Positions 45,418 through 57,964 of a stretch of 64,000 nt of DNA are shown here, in pieces. Origin of the DNA: Clitopilus passeckerianus (lineage: Eukaryota > Basidiomycota > Agaricomycetes > Agaricales > Entolomataceae); assembly GCA_944990035.1 (NCBI GenBank), contig CALYLX010000023.1, positions 141,559-205,558 of the forward strand, given 5' to 3'. The notes under the pieces are model-generated. The model worked only from the letters and a program-made list of their open reading frames with translations, had not been told where the DNA came from and ran no database searches. Position 1 is the first letter of the stretch. The number at the start of each line of letters is the position of its first letter. The position numbers and the translations under genes are program-made.

Positions 45418-45988
45418 TCATGGACAGGTGGTTGGTGATGCACGTCAGCAACAAATAATCCATCGCGAAACAACCAGTGCCAGTGGGTTATCCATCAACT
45501 GGCAAACCTTGGGGCTCTCCTTCCAGTGCTTGTCCTCGCCTTCGTGTTTAATACGCCCCTCAAATGACACGAATGTGTCGTTCCCAGTAGGGCTAATGGT
45601 CCCTCCCTCGTCCGTCTCCCCTGGCCCACCAAAATACTGGATTGTCATGGATCGTCACCTTGAAGCCGCCACGCACGCGATTGTTGAAGCTGGAAGTATG
45701 AAGTGGTTTGTCCATCAAACTGCTTCGTCAATCAGCGCCATATATACTATGTTGCAAACTCGTACCAGTCACGGTGGACACTAAAACTCAGGCATCATAT
45801 TTATGCACTAGCTAAGATTTACTAACACTAAGGGTGTACGCATGGCATGAATTATTTGACTATAATTTGCGATAATATATTATACGGCGGCGCTAACGTT
45901 CGAAATCAGACTCGGAAAGTAAAGAAAATCCTTGACCCCGCTTGCGCAAAGACGGCACCGTCCACTGGCATTTCATGGCTGATAAGTG
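45418..45988. other. Intergenic; weak ORF on minus strand
   Basis: Mostly upstream region of the F-box gene. A minus-strand ORF 45648-45445 (67 codons, MTIQYFGGPGETDEGGT..) and a TATA-like tract near 45740 could belong to a small gene, but no exon structure could be closed. Confidence 0.3.
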
Positions 45989-47697
45989 CTAGGCCCTGGC
46001 GCTACTAGGCCCAGCCATATTGCTGGCAGGTTTATTGGAACTAGAATTGCCAAAGACCCGTCCAAACCCTGTTGCTGATCTCTTCAGTTTTTCGAGTACT
46101 TTTTCATGTTTTGAACCTGGTTGCATGCGGAGCGAGCCTCCCAGTACCACGGGTACATTATCGTCCAAATCAAAATGCTTGGGCTCCAGTTCTTTGGATT
46201 CTCCAGCACAGAGCTTGACAACGTTGAGAAGGATCCGTGGTGTGTCAGAGCCAGTGTCTAGTGTAGCATTGGGCATATTGCGAGCTTTGATGAATAGTTT
46301 TGCTGATGCGTGATGGCATATTGTGGCAACAAGGGGTTTCCTTCGAGAACCGAACATTCCATTGCCAACAGAGTGGACTGACCATGTAACATCCGCTGTT
46401 ACAGCCAGTTGTCGAGTGATTTCTTCGGTCTTGTACCCAAACAAGACAGAGGCTGCATCTGGGAAGTCTGCACTGTCTGGCGGAGGGCCGCCGCAATAAG
46501 GGTTGACTGTGTAATGCGTCTTCGCCATCAGCACCTGGCGGTCATCAATGGTGGACACACGGAGATCGGGAGTAATTTTCCACTGGTGTGTTGGCTGGGG
46601 CCCCGTTGTCCTGTGCTTTGTTGAACCAATGTTTGCGGAAGCTCCTGGGGAAGCACCGGCGTTTAACGCTAGCCCGGTGGAGATTTCTTTATCTTCACAT
46701 ATATACATGGGATCGGGTTTGGAATCTCGTTTGGATGGTTGGGTGTCGATGACCTCTGTGGCGTCCATGCTGATACACAAGAGGACGTCCTTGATTACGG
46801 CCGTTTCTTTGGCTAATTGACTCGCAGGCGCGGCGGAATCCGGCGCGGGTATTGAGGCCTTCACAACTCGAACGCTGGACCAAGGGCCACCATGTCCATT
46901 GGGAGTCTCAGACGGGGGCGGATCCTGACGCTTGTGATTTGAGCTAAGCTGTGATATACATGGAATCAACCTCGGATTGATCTTGCCTGCCAGAGTGTCA
47001 GACTTACCTCAATCAGAAGCTTTAGGGAGATGTTATATGTGTCCGTCGGCCCATCCTGTTCGCCATGTACGCAGGTTTGGAAAATTAAAGGAAGCCATAG
47101 GCGACGTCGTTTCTTGCTAGTGGCGTCTGATGCAACCCTGGGATTGGACCGATGTTGGTCTTCGGTTTCATCGTCTGAATCAGTTTCGGACTGGTTGTTC
47201 TCGGGGTGTTCCTTCTGCTTCCCTTTGCCTCCGCTTTTGGCATGCCCTTCGGGTGTTGCAGGCGCAGCGTTCCCAGTAGGAGCACCTGGGGAGCTAGTGG
47301 TTTCCTTCCCGTCCGTTTCCTCATGCCCAGCTAAACAGTCAAATCGAATCTTAAAACCACCACAAACGCGATGAAGCTTTTTAAGAAGAGCTTTTTCGTT
47401 CAAGCGAGTCAAACCTCCTTCAGGAATGAGAACGATTATTTCTTCTTCTTTAAAGCCTCTTCTCAGCGATTCATCTGTCCACCCCACCTGCAACTGGGAT
47501 CCCTGAAGGCCTGCCTTGGAGAGTAGGTCGAATGTTTGGTTTGAATGTGACTGAACAAATTCAAGGGATGCCTTTGGCGTCAGAACCCTATTCTCCTTCG
47601 AATGGAGAGAGATCTCCGTGACTGGGCTTGCTGGCAAGGAAGTCATGGTCAGTCCTCCTCGTGGTATAGGCGAGAAAGTCGACCGATGCGTATGCAT
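45989..47697 (-). CDS. Hypothetical protein (about 549 aa)
   Basis: Two exons, 47697-47008 and 46948-45989, joined by a canonical intron (GTAAGT..TCACAG) in phase. The start may be the Met at 47646 (MTSLPASPVTE). The first third looks globular (SLEFVQSHSNQTFDLLSKAGLQ, KKLHRVCGGFKIRFDCLAGHE). The middle is acidic/Ser-rich and disordered, with a KKRRR patch that could be a nuclear signal. The second exon contains WSSVRVVKASIPAPDS, KTHYTVNPYCGGPPPD and DVTWSVHSVGNGMFG, with a beta-strand-like pattern. I recognise no family. It lies between two paralogous F-box genes in the same orientation. Confidence 0.65.
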
Positions 47698-48143
47698 TGG
47701 GTGAAGACCGAGACAATGGGGTCACTTCTCCTTTTGGCAGGGGGCCACAGTTCTGCGTTGGAGGTGGAAGTAACTTGACTGACATGGTTATGCGCGTGAA
47801 CGAGAAGGGGTATTTGACTGTTGTTCACGGCAGAGTCTGGACATCACCAGCCGCCAACTCGAGTTGGCTGCAAGTTCAACGTTTGGTGTCAAGGCCATCA
47901 GTTCCTAAAAAGGAAGCTATAGCCCCCTTTTCGCTCCCAATGAGTATAAGTGAGCACTGCGACAGGCTAGACGCATTTCATGGGTACAATGGCACAGTTG
48001 GAGGGTGCCGATCCAAATTTTTGGTAACGTTGGAGAAGCATAAGATGCATAGTACGGTACTAAGTCGTATTACAGTTGTCCTACAACCTTAGGCTGAGCG
48101 TCAGCAATTAGATCTGTGTCCCACCAAATACATTGGCAAGGGC
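47698..48143. other. Intergenic
   Basis: Promoter side of the hypothetical gene and 3' side of the next F-box gene. A plus-strand ORF (47697-48092) lacks features and is treated as chance. Confidence 0.45.
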
Positions 48144-50345
48144 TCAACGCTGCTCCCACCAAGTCCAAGCAACAGGAACGGTCCGATTACTAGTTGCAGT
48201 CATACCAGATCCAAACACCGTGGCCGGGCCCGACCCAGAGGCCTGTCCAACACTCGCCCCCGTGCCACGCGTTACCGTCCTGGCATCGCACGTTCCTTCC
48301 CAGACGTTATTAGTATTACGGCTAGCATGTCCACCCTTCGTGTTATCGCCAACAGCAGAATCCCCGCTACCCACACCAGCGGAATTTACGCATTCCTGAA
48401 TATCGACCTTAAGCCGGAGCCGGTCGTCGGCGTGGTTGATGAGATTCTCGAAGACAGCGTCGATTACGCGCTGGGTGACGCCTTCGCAGCGTTTGAAGGA
48501 GAGGTGGGTAATCGGTGAGATGCTAGAGGTATTGGTGGAGGAGAGTGAGAGACGTTGGGAGATGACGGAGTGGAGAAGCTGTAACCAATCGGTTTCTCCT
48601 TCGTTGCCCTCGTCAGTAGAGGTGGAATCTTGGGTAAAGAAGTTGAACCAGAGGTATCCGGCACTTCCGAAGTGGAGGAGAGTGAGCTTAGGACAGATGA
48701 GGGTCGGTGACTTGACGGAGGTGGAGGAGTAGGTGTCACTGGGTGGGCGAAGGAGGGTATATAGCAGTCCGTCAATATCGTTCAAAGCGACACGGATGGA
48801 CTGAAGATTAGGCGTATTGGTTAGGAAGTATTGGAGTTCGTCTGAGGTCACTTGAGGTGCAGAAGAAGAATATATGATCCGGGTTGAGGGTGGCGAAGAC
48901 GATAGTTTACGCTGAATGAGGTTCGTCCGACCTGAAGGATTGGGGAAACTACTCGTGGTCGAGGCCAGAATGCTCATGCTGAGCTCGAGGGAGGTAAGGT
49001 TCGCGAGGAACAAGCATAGTTGAGGTGAGAGGAGGAACCGAAGATGTGGGTGATCGACTCTAGGCTTTCCCAATGCTGAAGTGGATGTTATTCCATTCCT
49101 TGTGGGCGAGGGTGAAATTGACCTGGCCGAAGATTGAGGAGATGTAAGTGAAAGAAGAACATCGGAGGTGGACTCCGCCCATGAAGGTGAATCGGATCGG
49201 AGAACCCTAGTGAGCTGCTTGCCGAGGCGGAGCGTCGATCCAAGTGACGAAAGGTGATGTAATGGGAGAAGGGAGTCAATATCCTTGAATGACGGCGAAC
49301 TCAATTGAATACTCGGGGGAGTGGTCGTAGAGTCGGTGGATATCAGTGCAAGTATCGGGGCAAGGGCTTGGGCCTTGGCGAATGTCAAAATTAGCTCCTG
49401 GAGTTTGGGCAGCTCAACTGGGACAAGCTCGTTCATGTCATCTACGCCCTTGCCCTGGTCCTCGGAGGGAGATATGTTCTCAAGGCGAAGGTATTGCAGT
49501 CCGGAAGACACTCGGAAAATAGTGTGAAGTTGTGTGATTGTGGGGGAGAAGTCGGTTGTGAGACCACTGAGGGAGAAATGCGAGAGCGTTCCATCCTGGA
49601 AGCATGTATTCCATGGGAGAGCAACACCATCTAAGGTGACTTTACTCAGATTTGGAAGGGGTTCGGGGAAATCCAACCGAAAGTTGGCAGAAACGGGAGG
49701 TACTTTCAACGAAAGTGAGGACACGTTCCTCAGCTCTGACCAAGGCACACATTCGAAGAAGACGCGAATGTCATCTGGGAAGAGCGACAGGTCGATTGAA
49801 CTAAGACGGGTAGCATGAGGTTGGAACGCGAGAAAGAGGTGACTTGGACGCTGGGCGTGTGTTCCGAGGCGATATGCTGCCGAAATTGAAATTGGAGAGG
49901 AACCGGACCTGTCCAAGAACGTGAGGGCGAGCTGTGTGTTCAGGGCGAACAAGTCGATGTTCTGCCACAACCGAGGGCACTCCAGAGCGAGAGTTCGCCA
50001 TCCCCGACAGACATGAGTCCATGCGAGTGGGTGTTCAGGTCGCTGGCCATTGCGCTTTGGATAATGCGTCAGCCAAGATATGCACGTTGAGAAGATCTGT
50101 TCGAAGATCTCTGCAGGGAGTGCCGAAATGGGGACAAGGCGGTTCAGGTCGCTGCGTACGTCGGCGAGAGCGATGACCAGACGGGCTTCCTGAGCGAGCA
50201 GGATGTCCCGTTTACTGGGCATGTCATGAGACATTGTGGAGGAAGAGCGAAATGAATTCGTACGACTATGGGGAAGGCCCTTCGGGGCTGTTATAGGGGC
50301 AGCCTCGCGGTTCCGACGTTGAGGGATAAAGGCTTTCCGCCTCAA
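48144..50345 (-). CDS. F-box-like protein (up to 733 aa)
   Basis: A single-exon paralogue of the gene at 43477-45417. Near residues 50-75 it has LLAQEARLVIALADVRSDLN, then the F-box LVPISALPAEIFEQIFSTCIS and WTHVCRGWRTLALECPRLWQNID. Leucine-rich repeats follow (LSHFSLSGLTTDF, LQYLRLENISPS, LTSLELSMSILA), with the conserved ITHLSFKRCEGVTQRVIDAVFEN near the end. About 80 residues rich in Gly, Ser and Thr extend the C-terminus. The Met of MSHDMPSKRD (near 50234) is a likelier start than the first ATG, since homology to the paralogue begins just after it. Confidence 0.75.
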   Translation of the reverse strand: MRRKAFIPQRRNREAAPITAPKGLPHSRTNSFRSSSTMSHDMPSKRDILLAQEARLVIALADVRSDLNRLVPISALPAEIFEQIFSTCISWLTHYPKRNGQRPEHPLAWTHVCRGWRTLALECPRLWQNIDLFALNTQLALTFLDRSGSSPISISAAYRLGTHAQRPSHLFLAFQPHATRLSSIDLSLFPDDIRVFFECVPWSELRNVSSLSLKVPPVSANFRLDFPEPLPNLSKVTLDGVALPWNTCFQDGTLSHFSLSGLTTDFSPTITQLHTIFRVSSGLQYLRLENISPSEDQGKGVDDMNELVPVELPKLQELILTFAKAQALAPILALISTDSTTTPPSIQLSSPSFKDIDSLLPLHHLSSLGSTLRLGKQLTRVLRSDSPSWAESTSDVLLSLTSPQSSARSISPSPTRNGITSTSALGKPRVDHPHLRFLLSPQLCLFLANLTSLELSMSILASTTSSFPNPSGRTNLIQRKLSSSPPSTRIIYSSSAPQVTSDELQYFLTNTPNLQSIRVALNDIDGLLYTLLRPPSDTYSSTSVKSPTLICPKLTLLHFGSAGYLWFNFFTQDSTSTDEGNEGETDWLQLLHSVISQRLSLSSTNTSSISPITHLSFKRCEGVTQRVIDAVFENLINHADDRLRLKVDIQECVNSAGVGSGDSAVGDNTKGGHASRNTNNVWEGTCDARTVTRGTGASVGQASGSGPATVFGSGMTATSNRTVPVAWTWWEQR

Positions 50346-50722
50346 GGCGCCATGATAGTATATGTATACTCTGTGTTATCAGCGCTTAACGGATCACCAT
50401 GCATTTCTGTAAAGTCATTGTAGTTAGTAAGGAGTCCCAAGGAACTAGTGCCATTCCGAGCGTGGCCATGATCAGGGTACCGATGTCAGCTGAGCGCAAT
50501 CCTGTCAGGGAGTGCCGTCAGAGATAGCCACGACGTTTAAATTACTCTGAGTCCCTGCATCGTGCCCTACGATAACACTCAAGGCCTTATTAGATTTTTA
50601 GAATTCGTACTTACACCGCGGCAGAGGTCGACTTACAAGGGAGATTTCGCAGTAAAGTCACATCGCTTACGTTGTGACCGCAGTCGCCGCTTGAATTTCC
50701 TCAGCCTTGGACCAGTACCACC
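50346..50722. other. Divergent intergenic region
   Basis: Lies between the F-box gene (minus) and the intersectin homologue (plus) and should contain both promoters. No clear TATA box. Confidence 0.45.
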
Positions 50723-53700
50723 ATGTCGAACTGGGGCCAACCTCAGCAGCCTGGATACCAGTATCCTATGCAAACTGGCTTTCCAGGCTCAAACCAACAG
50801 TTCCAGCAACAAAACCCGCAATTTAACCCGCAGCAACAACCGCAATTCCAGCCAGGAAACCCACAATTCCAGCCGACAGGTAATTTCAATGGGGCCGGAC
50901 TTGCTACTCAACCGACGGGGTTTCCTGGGGCTCGGCCAGGTGGATTCCAGCAGCAGCAACAACCCCAGCAGTCTTTCCAGACCGGTCAGGGTTTCCTGCA
51001 AGCGCAGCCAACAGGATTCCCAGGCCAGCCTGGCAACTTCCAGCAGCGAGCAGCCCCTCCACCTCCAGTTCCCCCAATCCCTTCTCAATTCCAGATACAT
51101 AATGCAGGGTCTGGCTTCCTGGGTGCCCAACAACCCCAGCAGCATCTCCAGCAGCCACCTCAGATCAACCGGTTCTTGAGTGCATCCCCTGGGATCGGCG
51201 GTGGTGGATTACAGCCACAGATGACCGGATTTCCTGGTAGACCGGGAGGAGGCGGTTTGGTGCCTCAGATGACTGGCTTCGTCGATCCCAGGTTGCAGAT
51301 GATGACGACGACATTCATGCCAGCAGCGAACTCGCAGTTTGGCGCAGCCCCTCAGCTTGCACAGCCACAGTTCAATCTGCAGGACAGTATCCAGCAACAC
51401 AACCAGGCGAACCGTGGTTCTACAACTCAGCAGATGTCATGGGCTCTAACAAAGTCCGAGAAAAAACAGTACAATGACATCTTCAGGTCTTGGGATGCTT
51501 CGAATACTGGTTTCATAAATGGACAAACTGCTCTTGAAGTCTTTGGTGCTAGTGGACTTCCTAAAGACGATCTAGCAAAGATATGGTTCGTGAACCACGT
51601 CGTTTATGCCGTCAAAATTATCTCTGACACAACTTACACAGGTCTTTGGCTGATGTGAATGATCGTGGCAAACTCAATATCGCCGAGTTCCATGTCGCTA
51701 TGGGTTTGATCTATCGAAGTAAGCATTCACTTGTTGTGCCATACAACTCTCATTTAACTTGCGTCCTTAGAACTCAGTGGAAACCCCATCCCCGATGCGC
51801 TTCCCAATGAACTCATTCCGCCTTCAGCACGCGATCTTGACGATTCAGTTGACCAGATCAAGAATCTACTGGCAAACGAAACCCGAACACGTTCCCCAGG
51901 CAATCTCGACGAACCTATCTCCCGCCTCAAAAACAGGTCGTTCAACAGCTCCCAGAATTCCTTGGAATCTGGCCGCGATGCGACCATTTACAAACACTCT
52001 GATAAAGACGAGCCTGCTGGGGGCTACTATAAGCCGAAGTCACGACACGTCAATCGTGATGACGTCCGCTCGCGCATGGACGCTGATAGCCCAAGTGCTG
52101 ATCTGGCAGATATGAAACGGCGTCTTGCTAGTACTGCGAGTATGCTGGATCGTGCTGCAGAGAAAGAGGCCTACCGTAGCCAAGAGGACGAGGAACTCGA
52201 TCGGGAGATGGACGAGATGACCTATCGCGTCAAACGTGTCAGCGAGGATCTGGAATACGTCACTCGTTCCGGACCCAGGACTCCCGCTAGGGATGCCGAG
52301 AAGAGGAAGTTGGAGAGAGAGCTGTTGGAGCTTACCCACGAGAAGATCCCAGCTTTGGAAAGGAAAGTCAAGGCACGAGAGGAGAGGAAAGAGAGGGAAA
52401 AGAGAGAATGGACCAGGGAGAGAGATAGGGCCAACGACGGGTTCGGGCGATTCGATGCACGGGACGATAGGGATAGGGATAGAGACCGACCTTACTCCCG
52501 AGGTGGCTACGACCGGGATAGGTACGAGTCCAGGAGGTCTCCTTCTCGAGATCGCGACCGCGAATACGACCGTGATCGTGGATATGACCGCGACAAGAGG
52601 GACTACGACCGCCCCCGCAGTCCACCAAGGGCACGTTCTCCCCCACCCCCACCTCCTGCTGCAGAGCCTCCCAGCTCTATACGCGATCCTCCTGCGCCAC
52701 CCAAGCCCACAGCATCTCCTGCTCCTGCCACGAAGAACATGACCGTAGAAGAGCGAAAGGCATTTGCTAAAGCAGAAGCCCAAAGGCGCATCAACGCTCG
52801 TATGGCAGCCCTTGGGGTTACAGTCCCTTCATCCGGCGAGGCTTCCTCTCCAGTCATTGATACCAGTGTCGAAGATCGTCTAGCTCAAGATAAGAAAGAA
52901 GCTGAAGAAAAGGCACGACTCGCCGAGAAGCAAGCTGAAGAGAGGGAGAGGGCAAGAAAGGAAAGGCTCGAGAGCGAGAAGGCCGGTAGAGCTGTCACTC
53001 CCTCCCCTGCTAGCCCCAAACCTCCTGTGGCTGCCCCATCACTTGCGGCGGTTTCGCCCAAGCCTGCTGCTCCGCCGCCAAAGGTAGCTCCTGCAGCTCC
53101 TCCTAAGCGGGCCCCGCCACCTCCAGCACCAAGAAGGGGACCTGCTCCCCCTGCCCCTACTCCTCGAGCAGTCGCTCCGACCCCGCCGAAGCTTATACCA
53201 CCACCTGCGCGTGTTGAGCCAGAGGTCGATCCTGAAGAGGAAGCTATCCGTGCCAAGGAAGAGGCACTCAAGAAGCAGAGAGAAGCTCGTGCCGAGCGTC
53301 TTCGCCAACTTGAGAGGGAAGAACAAGAGGCAGCTGAAGCTGCGCGTTTGGAGGAAGAGAGGTATCAAGAACGGATGAAAGCTTTGAGAGCTAAATCCTC
53401 GCCTAAGCCACCCACCCCTCCACCTGCTGAGCCTCCGAAGGCGCCAAGCCCACCGCCTGCACCCGAACCTCCTGCAGCGCGGCCAACACCAGCTGCTATT
53501 GACACTGCTCCTAAGTCTACTAATCCGTTCAGTCGCCTCATCGCAAAGGATGCTGGTGCCACCGCTACATCTGCACCCGCACCTGGACCTACCTCGGCAC
53601 CTACTAGCAATGGCAGCAGCAATCCTTGGGCTCGCCCTGCTGCACCCGCCTCTCCAGCTCCGCCTGCATCGGCTGGACCTAGGTCTTACAATGTCGCATC

Positions 53701-56700
53701 CAATCTCAACGATGACGACGACTGGGATGACGTCCGCGAGGTTGAAGTGGACGATAGCAGCGATGAAGAGGATAACCGAAGCAAGAGAGAAAATATTGCT
53801 AGGAAACTGTTCGGAGGCATCCTACCCTCTGCCCCGCCTGCTCCAACAAGTCGTCCTTCATCTGCAGCTCCTGGGGCGACAAGTTCCAGCCCGAAGGCGC
53901 CCCACGTAGGACCAACTTCGGCTCCTCCTGAAGCGCCTCCCACACCGTTCGCGCCCCCGCCTCCTCCTGTACCTCCAGTTGGATTCCCTCCACCACCTTT
54001 TGAGCCCGCACCTGTAGCCTCTGGTGGTGGTGACGGCCGCGGTGCCCTCTTGGCCTCAATTCAAGGAGGATTGAGGCTCAAACCCACTAAGACTGTCGAC
54101 AAGAGTGGACCTCCAGGAATCGGAAAGGTGCTTGGTGATACTGCACCACCTGCCCATATTAACGCCGCTCCTCGTCCTGCGTCACCCCCTGCTCCTCGCG
54201 AGACGTTGCCTGAGCCTGCACCAATGGTCCACGAACACGACTCTGTCTCTAGCTCTGTCTCCAGTAACAGGCAGTCTGTCGGATGGTTCACCGAGAGAGC
54301 GGCAGATGCTGGTAGGGAAGTCGAGAGGCTCCCATCTACCACTGAGGAAGACGAAGATGACTATGTGAAGGCTGAAGCCCCGTCTACCGTCCCCTCAATC
54401 ATGGTAGAATCATTCGCATCGGACTTCTCAAGCAGCACCGCTACTGAAGCACCTGATATGATGGCGGATATTGACAAGTCTGTTGGTATGTAATGTCTTC
54501 AGTGCTTCAGGAATCCCGAACTCACCTGGACTCTTTCAGAACACCTGACCCGAACTTTGTATGCCTACGAGGGTGATGGCCCGGATGACCTTGGTATGTC
54601 CCAGCATTTTGTGTGCTGTGGACTACGTCCTGATATCATTCTTTAGCATTCGGTGAGAACCTGATTGTAAAGGCGAATCCATCCAAAACCGGTGGTGATT
54701 GGTGGTATGGCACCCTGATCAACACTGGTAAATCTGGGTTGTTCCCTAAGGCCTACGTGGAACCTTGCACGCCATGTAAGCTTTCTTGCTTTACACCGAA
54801 ACTCATTCTTACTAATATAAACTTGCCATGTATAGCCAAGGCCAAGGCTCTATACAGCTACACCGGCAACAATCCTGACGAATTGCCCTTCATGGAAGGC
54901 GATGAATTGAACATCATCGACAAGAGCGAGGAGGAATGGTGGAAGGCTGAGCAGGGAGGTGTTGTGTTCATCGTGCCTGCTGCATACCTGGAGGCTGTGG
55001 AGGGTTAGTGCTATTCCTTCGCTATTGAGTTCTTTTCGTTTACCTCCGTGTTGGATATCTTAGGCTGAAATTACTTTTTTCTGCTTTATTTTACATATAC
55101 GTCAAACTCTCAAATTAACATGGAATGCATTTAATTTCGCTATTTCACCCCTACACATCGGTTAGCAGACTCAAATCGAACACCAAGACCCAGTGATAAA
55201 CCTGTCGCGGAGGCCTCGGCTGCGCCTGAATTTGTTTCTTCCTCTACTGACACTCCCAAGGTTGACAACATGCCTGCCCCCAAACACGAGACTATGAAAC
55301 CAGACTATGCTGAAGACACCGATTCCGACTCAGACGACGACACTGATACCTCTTCCAGCTACCTCTCTTTCGACGAGAGTGACGATGACGAGGAAGAGAC
55401 CAAAGCTGACAAGGAGGCCCGCGCCCATGAACGACAAATGGTGCTGGAAGCTGCCGGTCTCATTCTAACCAAGGAGAAGAATCCTCCACCTAGGCCTCCA
55501 CGTGTTGGTTCCATCAAACGGCGCCCTGCACCTGCAGCTCCTGAAAAACGACGCAAATCGTCAGCATCGATGAAGGAAAATAAGGACCTGCCGCCGGTCC
55601 CACCACCCCTTATAGAAGAACCAGAGCCTGAACCAGACCATGCTCAGCGACTGGACGACGCCTTCGAGAGGTACGAATCCTTCAAACAAAATCAAGCCAA
55701 CCGCATGTCGGTCGCTTCCACGTTGTCGATGGACACTGTCGCGTCATCGCCTTCGAATACCAGCTTCGCCAATATACCCAGTCCCACGCAGGAAACCAAA
55801 AGCTACTCCAACTTCCTGCACAACATCCTTGGAAGGTCGAAGACACCAGAACCGGAGACGGGAAGGAAGACGTTGACTATCTCTGGTCCGATCAGTGTGG
55901 TGAACATGACCCCAACGACTAGCGGAAGCAAGGGTGGAGAGGAGATATCGCGATCTCCTAGTCCGGGATTCGGCTCAGTATGTATTTATATGCCTCGTTT
56001 TCATCTACTTGCTGACATGTACCGTTTTCGTAAGTCTTGGGCAAGCCTCGTGGATAAGTCGGCATTGGAAGGTCTGCCCTCCGGGGAACGAAAACGACAG
56101 GAAGTGAGTTGGTCAATGAAGATGTGGCAGTGCAATACTTGACCCGTTTTTGTAGGCTATTTTCGAGTTGATCACCACTGAAGGCGCATATGTTCGGGAC
56201 CTGCAATTGATCGTCGAGGTTCGTGAAATAACCACCTTCCAAGAATTCGAGGAATTTACGCATCCATCAGAAATTCTATGGAACCATGCTTCCTCTGCTA
56301 TCGCAAAAGGAGATTACAGTCATTTTCGCTAACATTGAGGATATCCTGATCACGAATACGGTAAGCTACTCTTTGCTGCCAATACTCTTCAGAGTTGGGC
56401 TCACGCCCTATACAAGACTTTCTTGAGCGTCCTTGAAGATAGACAAAGGGACTGCAGGTTATACATCGATAGGATAGGCGATATCCTCTTGGACCATATC
56501 CCAAATATGGCTAGCTACATGGTGAGATCTGCACCTCCTGCTAAAATGCCTAGCTAACCCATCCTAGGCGTACTGTGTCAATCAAGGAAATGCCATCAAG
56601 GTCCTCAAGTCCCTCCGGGACTCAAATGCTGAGCTCGCTGTCCACCTACAGGTAAGGATACATGTCGTCCTTCACTTGACAATATATGCTGAACTGGGTC

Positions 56701-57546
56701 GCAGCGACTTCGGGATGATCCTGCGGTGCGGAATTTGGACCTCTCAAGTTACCTTCTTGTGCCCAGTACGTCTTACGTCCGTTTGCGCATACACACCGGT
56801 TTTGACTCCAGTCTTCTAAAGTGCAACGAGCAACGAGATACCCCCTGCTGATCAAGCAAATTCTGCATCATACAGGAGAAGGTCAAGAAAAGAAGAACAT
56901 CGAGCGGGCTTTGGATATCTCGGAGAAGATCCTAGAGCACATCAACGAATCTATTCGAGACCAGGAAGGGCGTGAAAAGCTAAAGGAGCTCTCGCAGTAT
57001 CTTTGGATTGGACAAGGGTCAGTACCGAAACTTGTTGTTTCTGGCCAGTATTTTGATCCGTCAACCACAGTCGGCTTGACCTTACAGCTCCGACAAGATA
57101 TATGGGTCCTCGAAGATTGCTCAAGGAGGGAGCACTAGCCAAGGCTAAGAGTGGCAGGAAACTCTATGGGTTCCTGTGCAGCGACATCTTCGTCTTGACG
57201 GACGAGTCAATGAAGACATTGTATAGATTAGTAAGTCTACAAACCTACATTTTGTGGCAATCTCAGCTCATTGGCAACTTTTAGCCGATACCCCTCGCTC
57301 ACGCACAAGTCACCCACGGAAAAGATGACATCACGTTCGAAGTCGGCCAGGCTTATCCAAGAGGTGGAGATTCCATCATGCTCAAAGCTCTTTCAGTGAA
57401 AGAATGTACATGTGCGTTGAGTTTACGCCTGTTGTTGAGCCTGCACTGACTTTTTCAAAGCGTGGATGAACGAGGTAGAATACGCGGGCCGTAGATGTCG
57501 ACATGCTGAAGATCGCGCTATGAAGAAGCAGAGGAGAAACCAGTAG
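50723..57546 (+). CDS. CIN1: Intersectin-like endocytic scaffold with RhoGEF (Cin1 homologue)
   Basis: Links endocytosis, actin and Rho-type GTPase activation. Seventeen exons sum exactly to 1,951 residues: 50723-51585, 51642-51718, 51771-54485, 54540-54593, 54647-54775, 54836-55003, 55169-55977, 56035-56103, 56156-56218, 56271-56360, 56417-56521, 56568-56651, 56705-56765, 56822-57017, 57071-57230, 57285-57411 and 57461-57546. Order: a Gln/Pro-rich N-terminus with LxxQxTG repeats; an EH domain (about 238-330; KKQYNDIFRSWDASNTGFI); charged coiled-coil with an Arg/Asp tract; long Pro-rich regions; two SH3 domains (about 1219-1335; ALYSYTGNNPDELPF); an acidic linker; a DH domain (from about 1628; RATRYPLLIKQIL); and a PH-like end. 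This layout matches Cryptococcus Cin1 and animal long intersectin; yeasts such as Saccharomyces split these functions among Pan1 and others. Confidence 0.9.
50900..51277 (+). repeat. Four LxxQxTG motifs in the intersectin N-terminus
   Basis: Protein-level repeats LATQPTGFPG, LQAQPTGFPG, LQPQMTGFPG and LVPQMTGFVD start at residues 60, 92, 163 and 179. LxxQxTG is the recognised target of Ark1/Prk1 kinases in yeast Pan1, so these threonines are candidate phosphosites. Confidence 0.75.
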
Positions 57547-57964
57547 TCTTCGATAGGGTATTTCAGTCTGGATCTTTGGACAATTTACTGTTTATTTCGA
57601 CCCCTTGCATACCATTCCTTCTTGTTACTTTCCTTGGACTTTTATACCTTCACACACACACCTTCGTTACTCCTAATGATTACTATAGACTTGCTATTCA
57701 TTACATTTCCCATGACTTAGAGCGTGATATTGCCTGCATACAGTCCGGCCAATAGAGTTACAAATCACTGATGACTTTGCACACTTGCTGCCTGCGATGG
57801 GCATGAGCGGGACCTCCTCAGAACTGCAACCGTCGGAGTTACCGGCTTTTGCATAGCCGAACAGCATCCGGAGTAGCAGCCTCCAGCCATGTCAATGTCC
57901 ATCATATAACCAGTCCAAGTATCGTTTAACCTTTCTTGCATCCTACGTTCCGGTTTCAGTCGCT
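57547..57964. other. Intergenic
   Basis: 3' region of the intersectin gene and 5' region of the SDR gene, same orientation. Nothing else seen. Confidence 0.5.

Noticed and set aside
47697..48092. 131-codon plus-strand ORF divergent from the 549-residue gene
   Set aside because: No motifs, no homologue in the window, and it lies in the expected promoter.
52040..52783. 247-codon minus-strand ORF
   Set aside because: It is antisense to the Arg/Asp-rich part of the intersectin homologue, where biased codons open the opposite strand.
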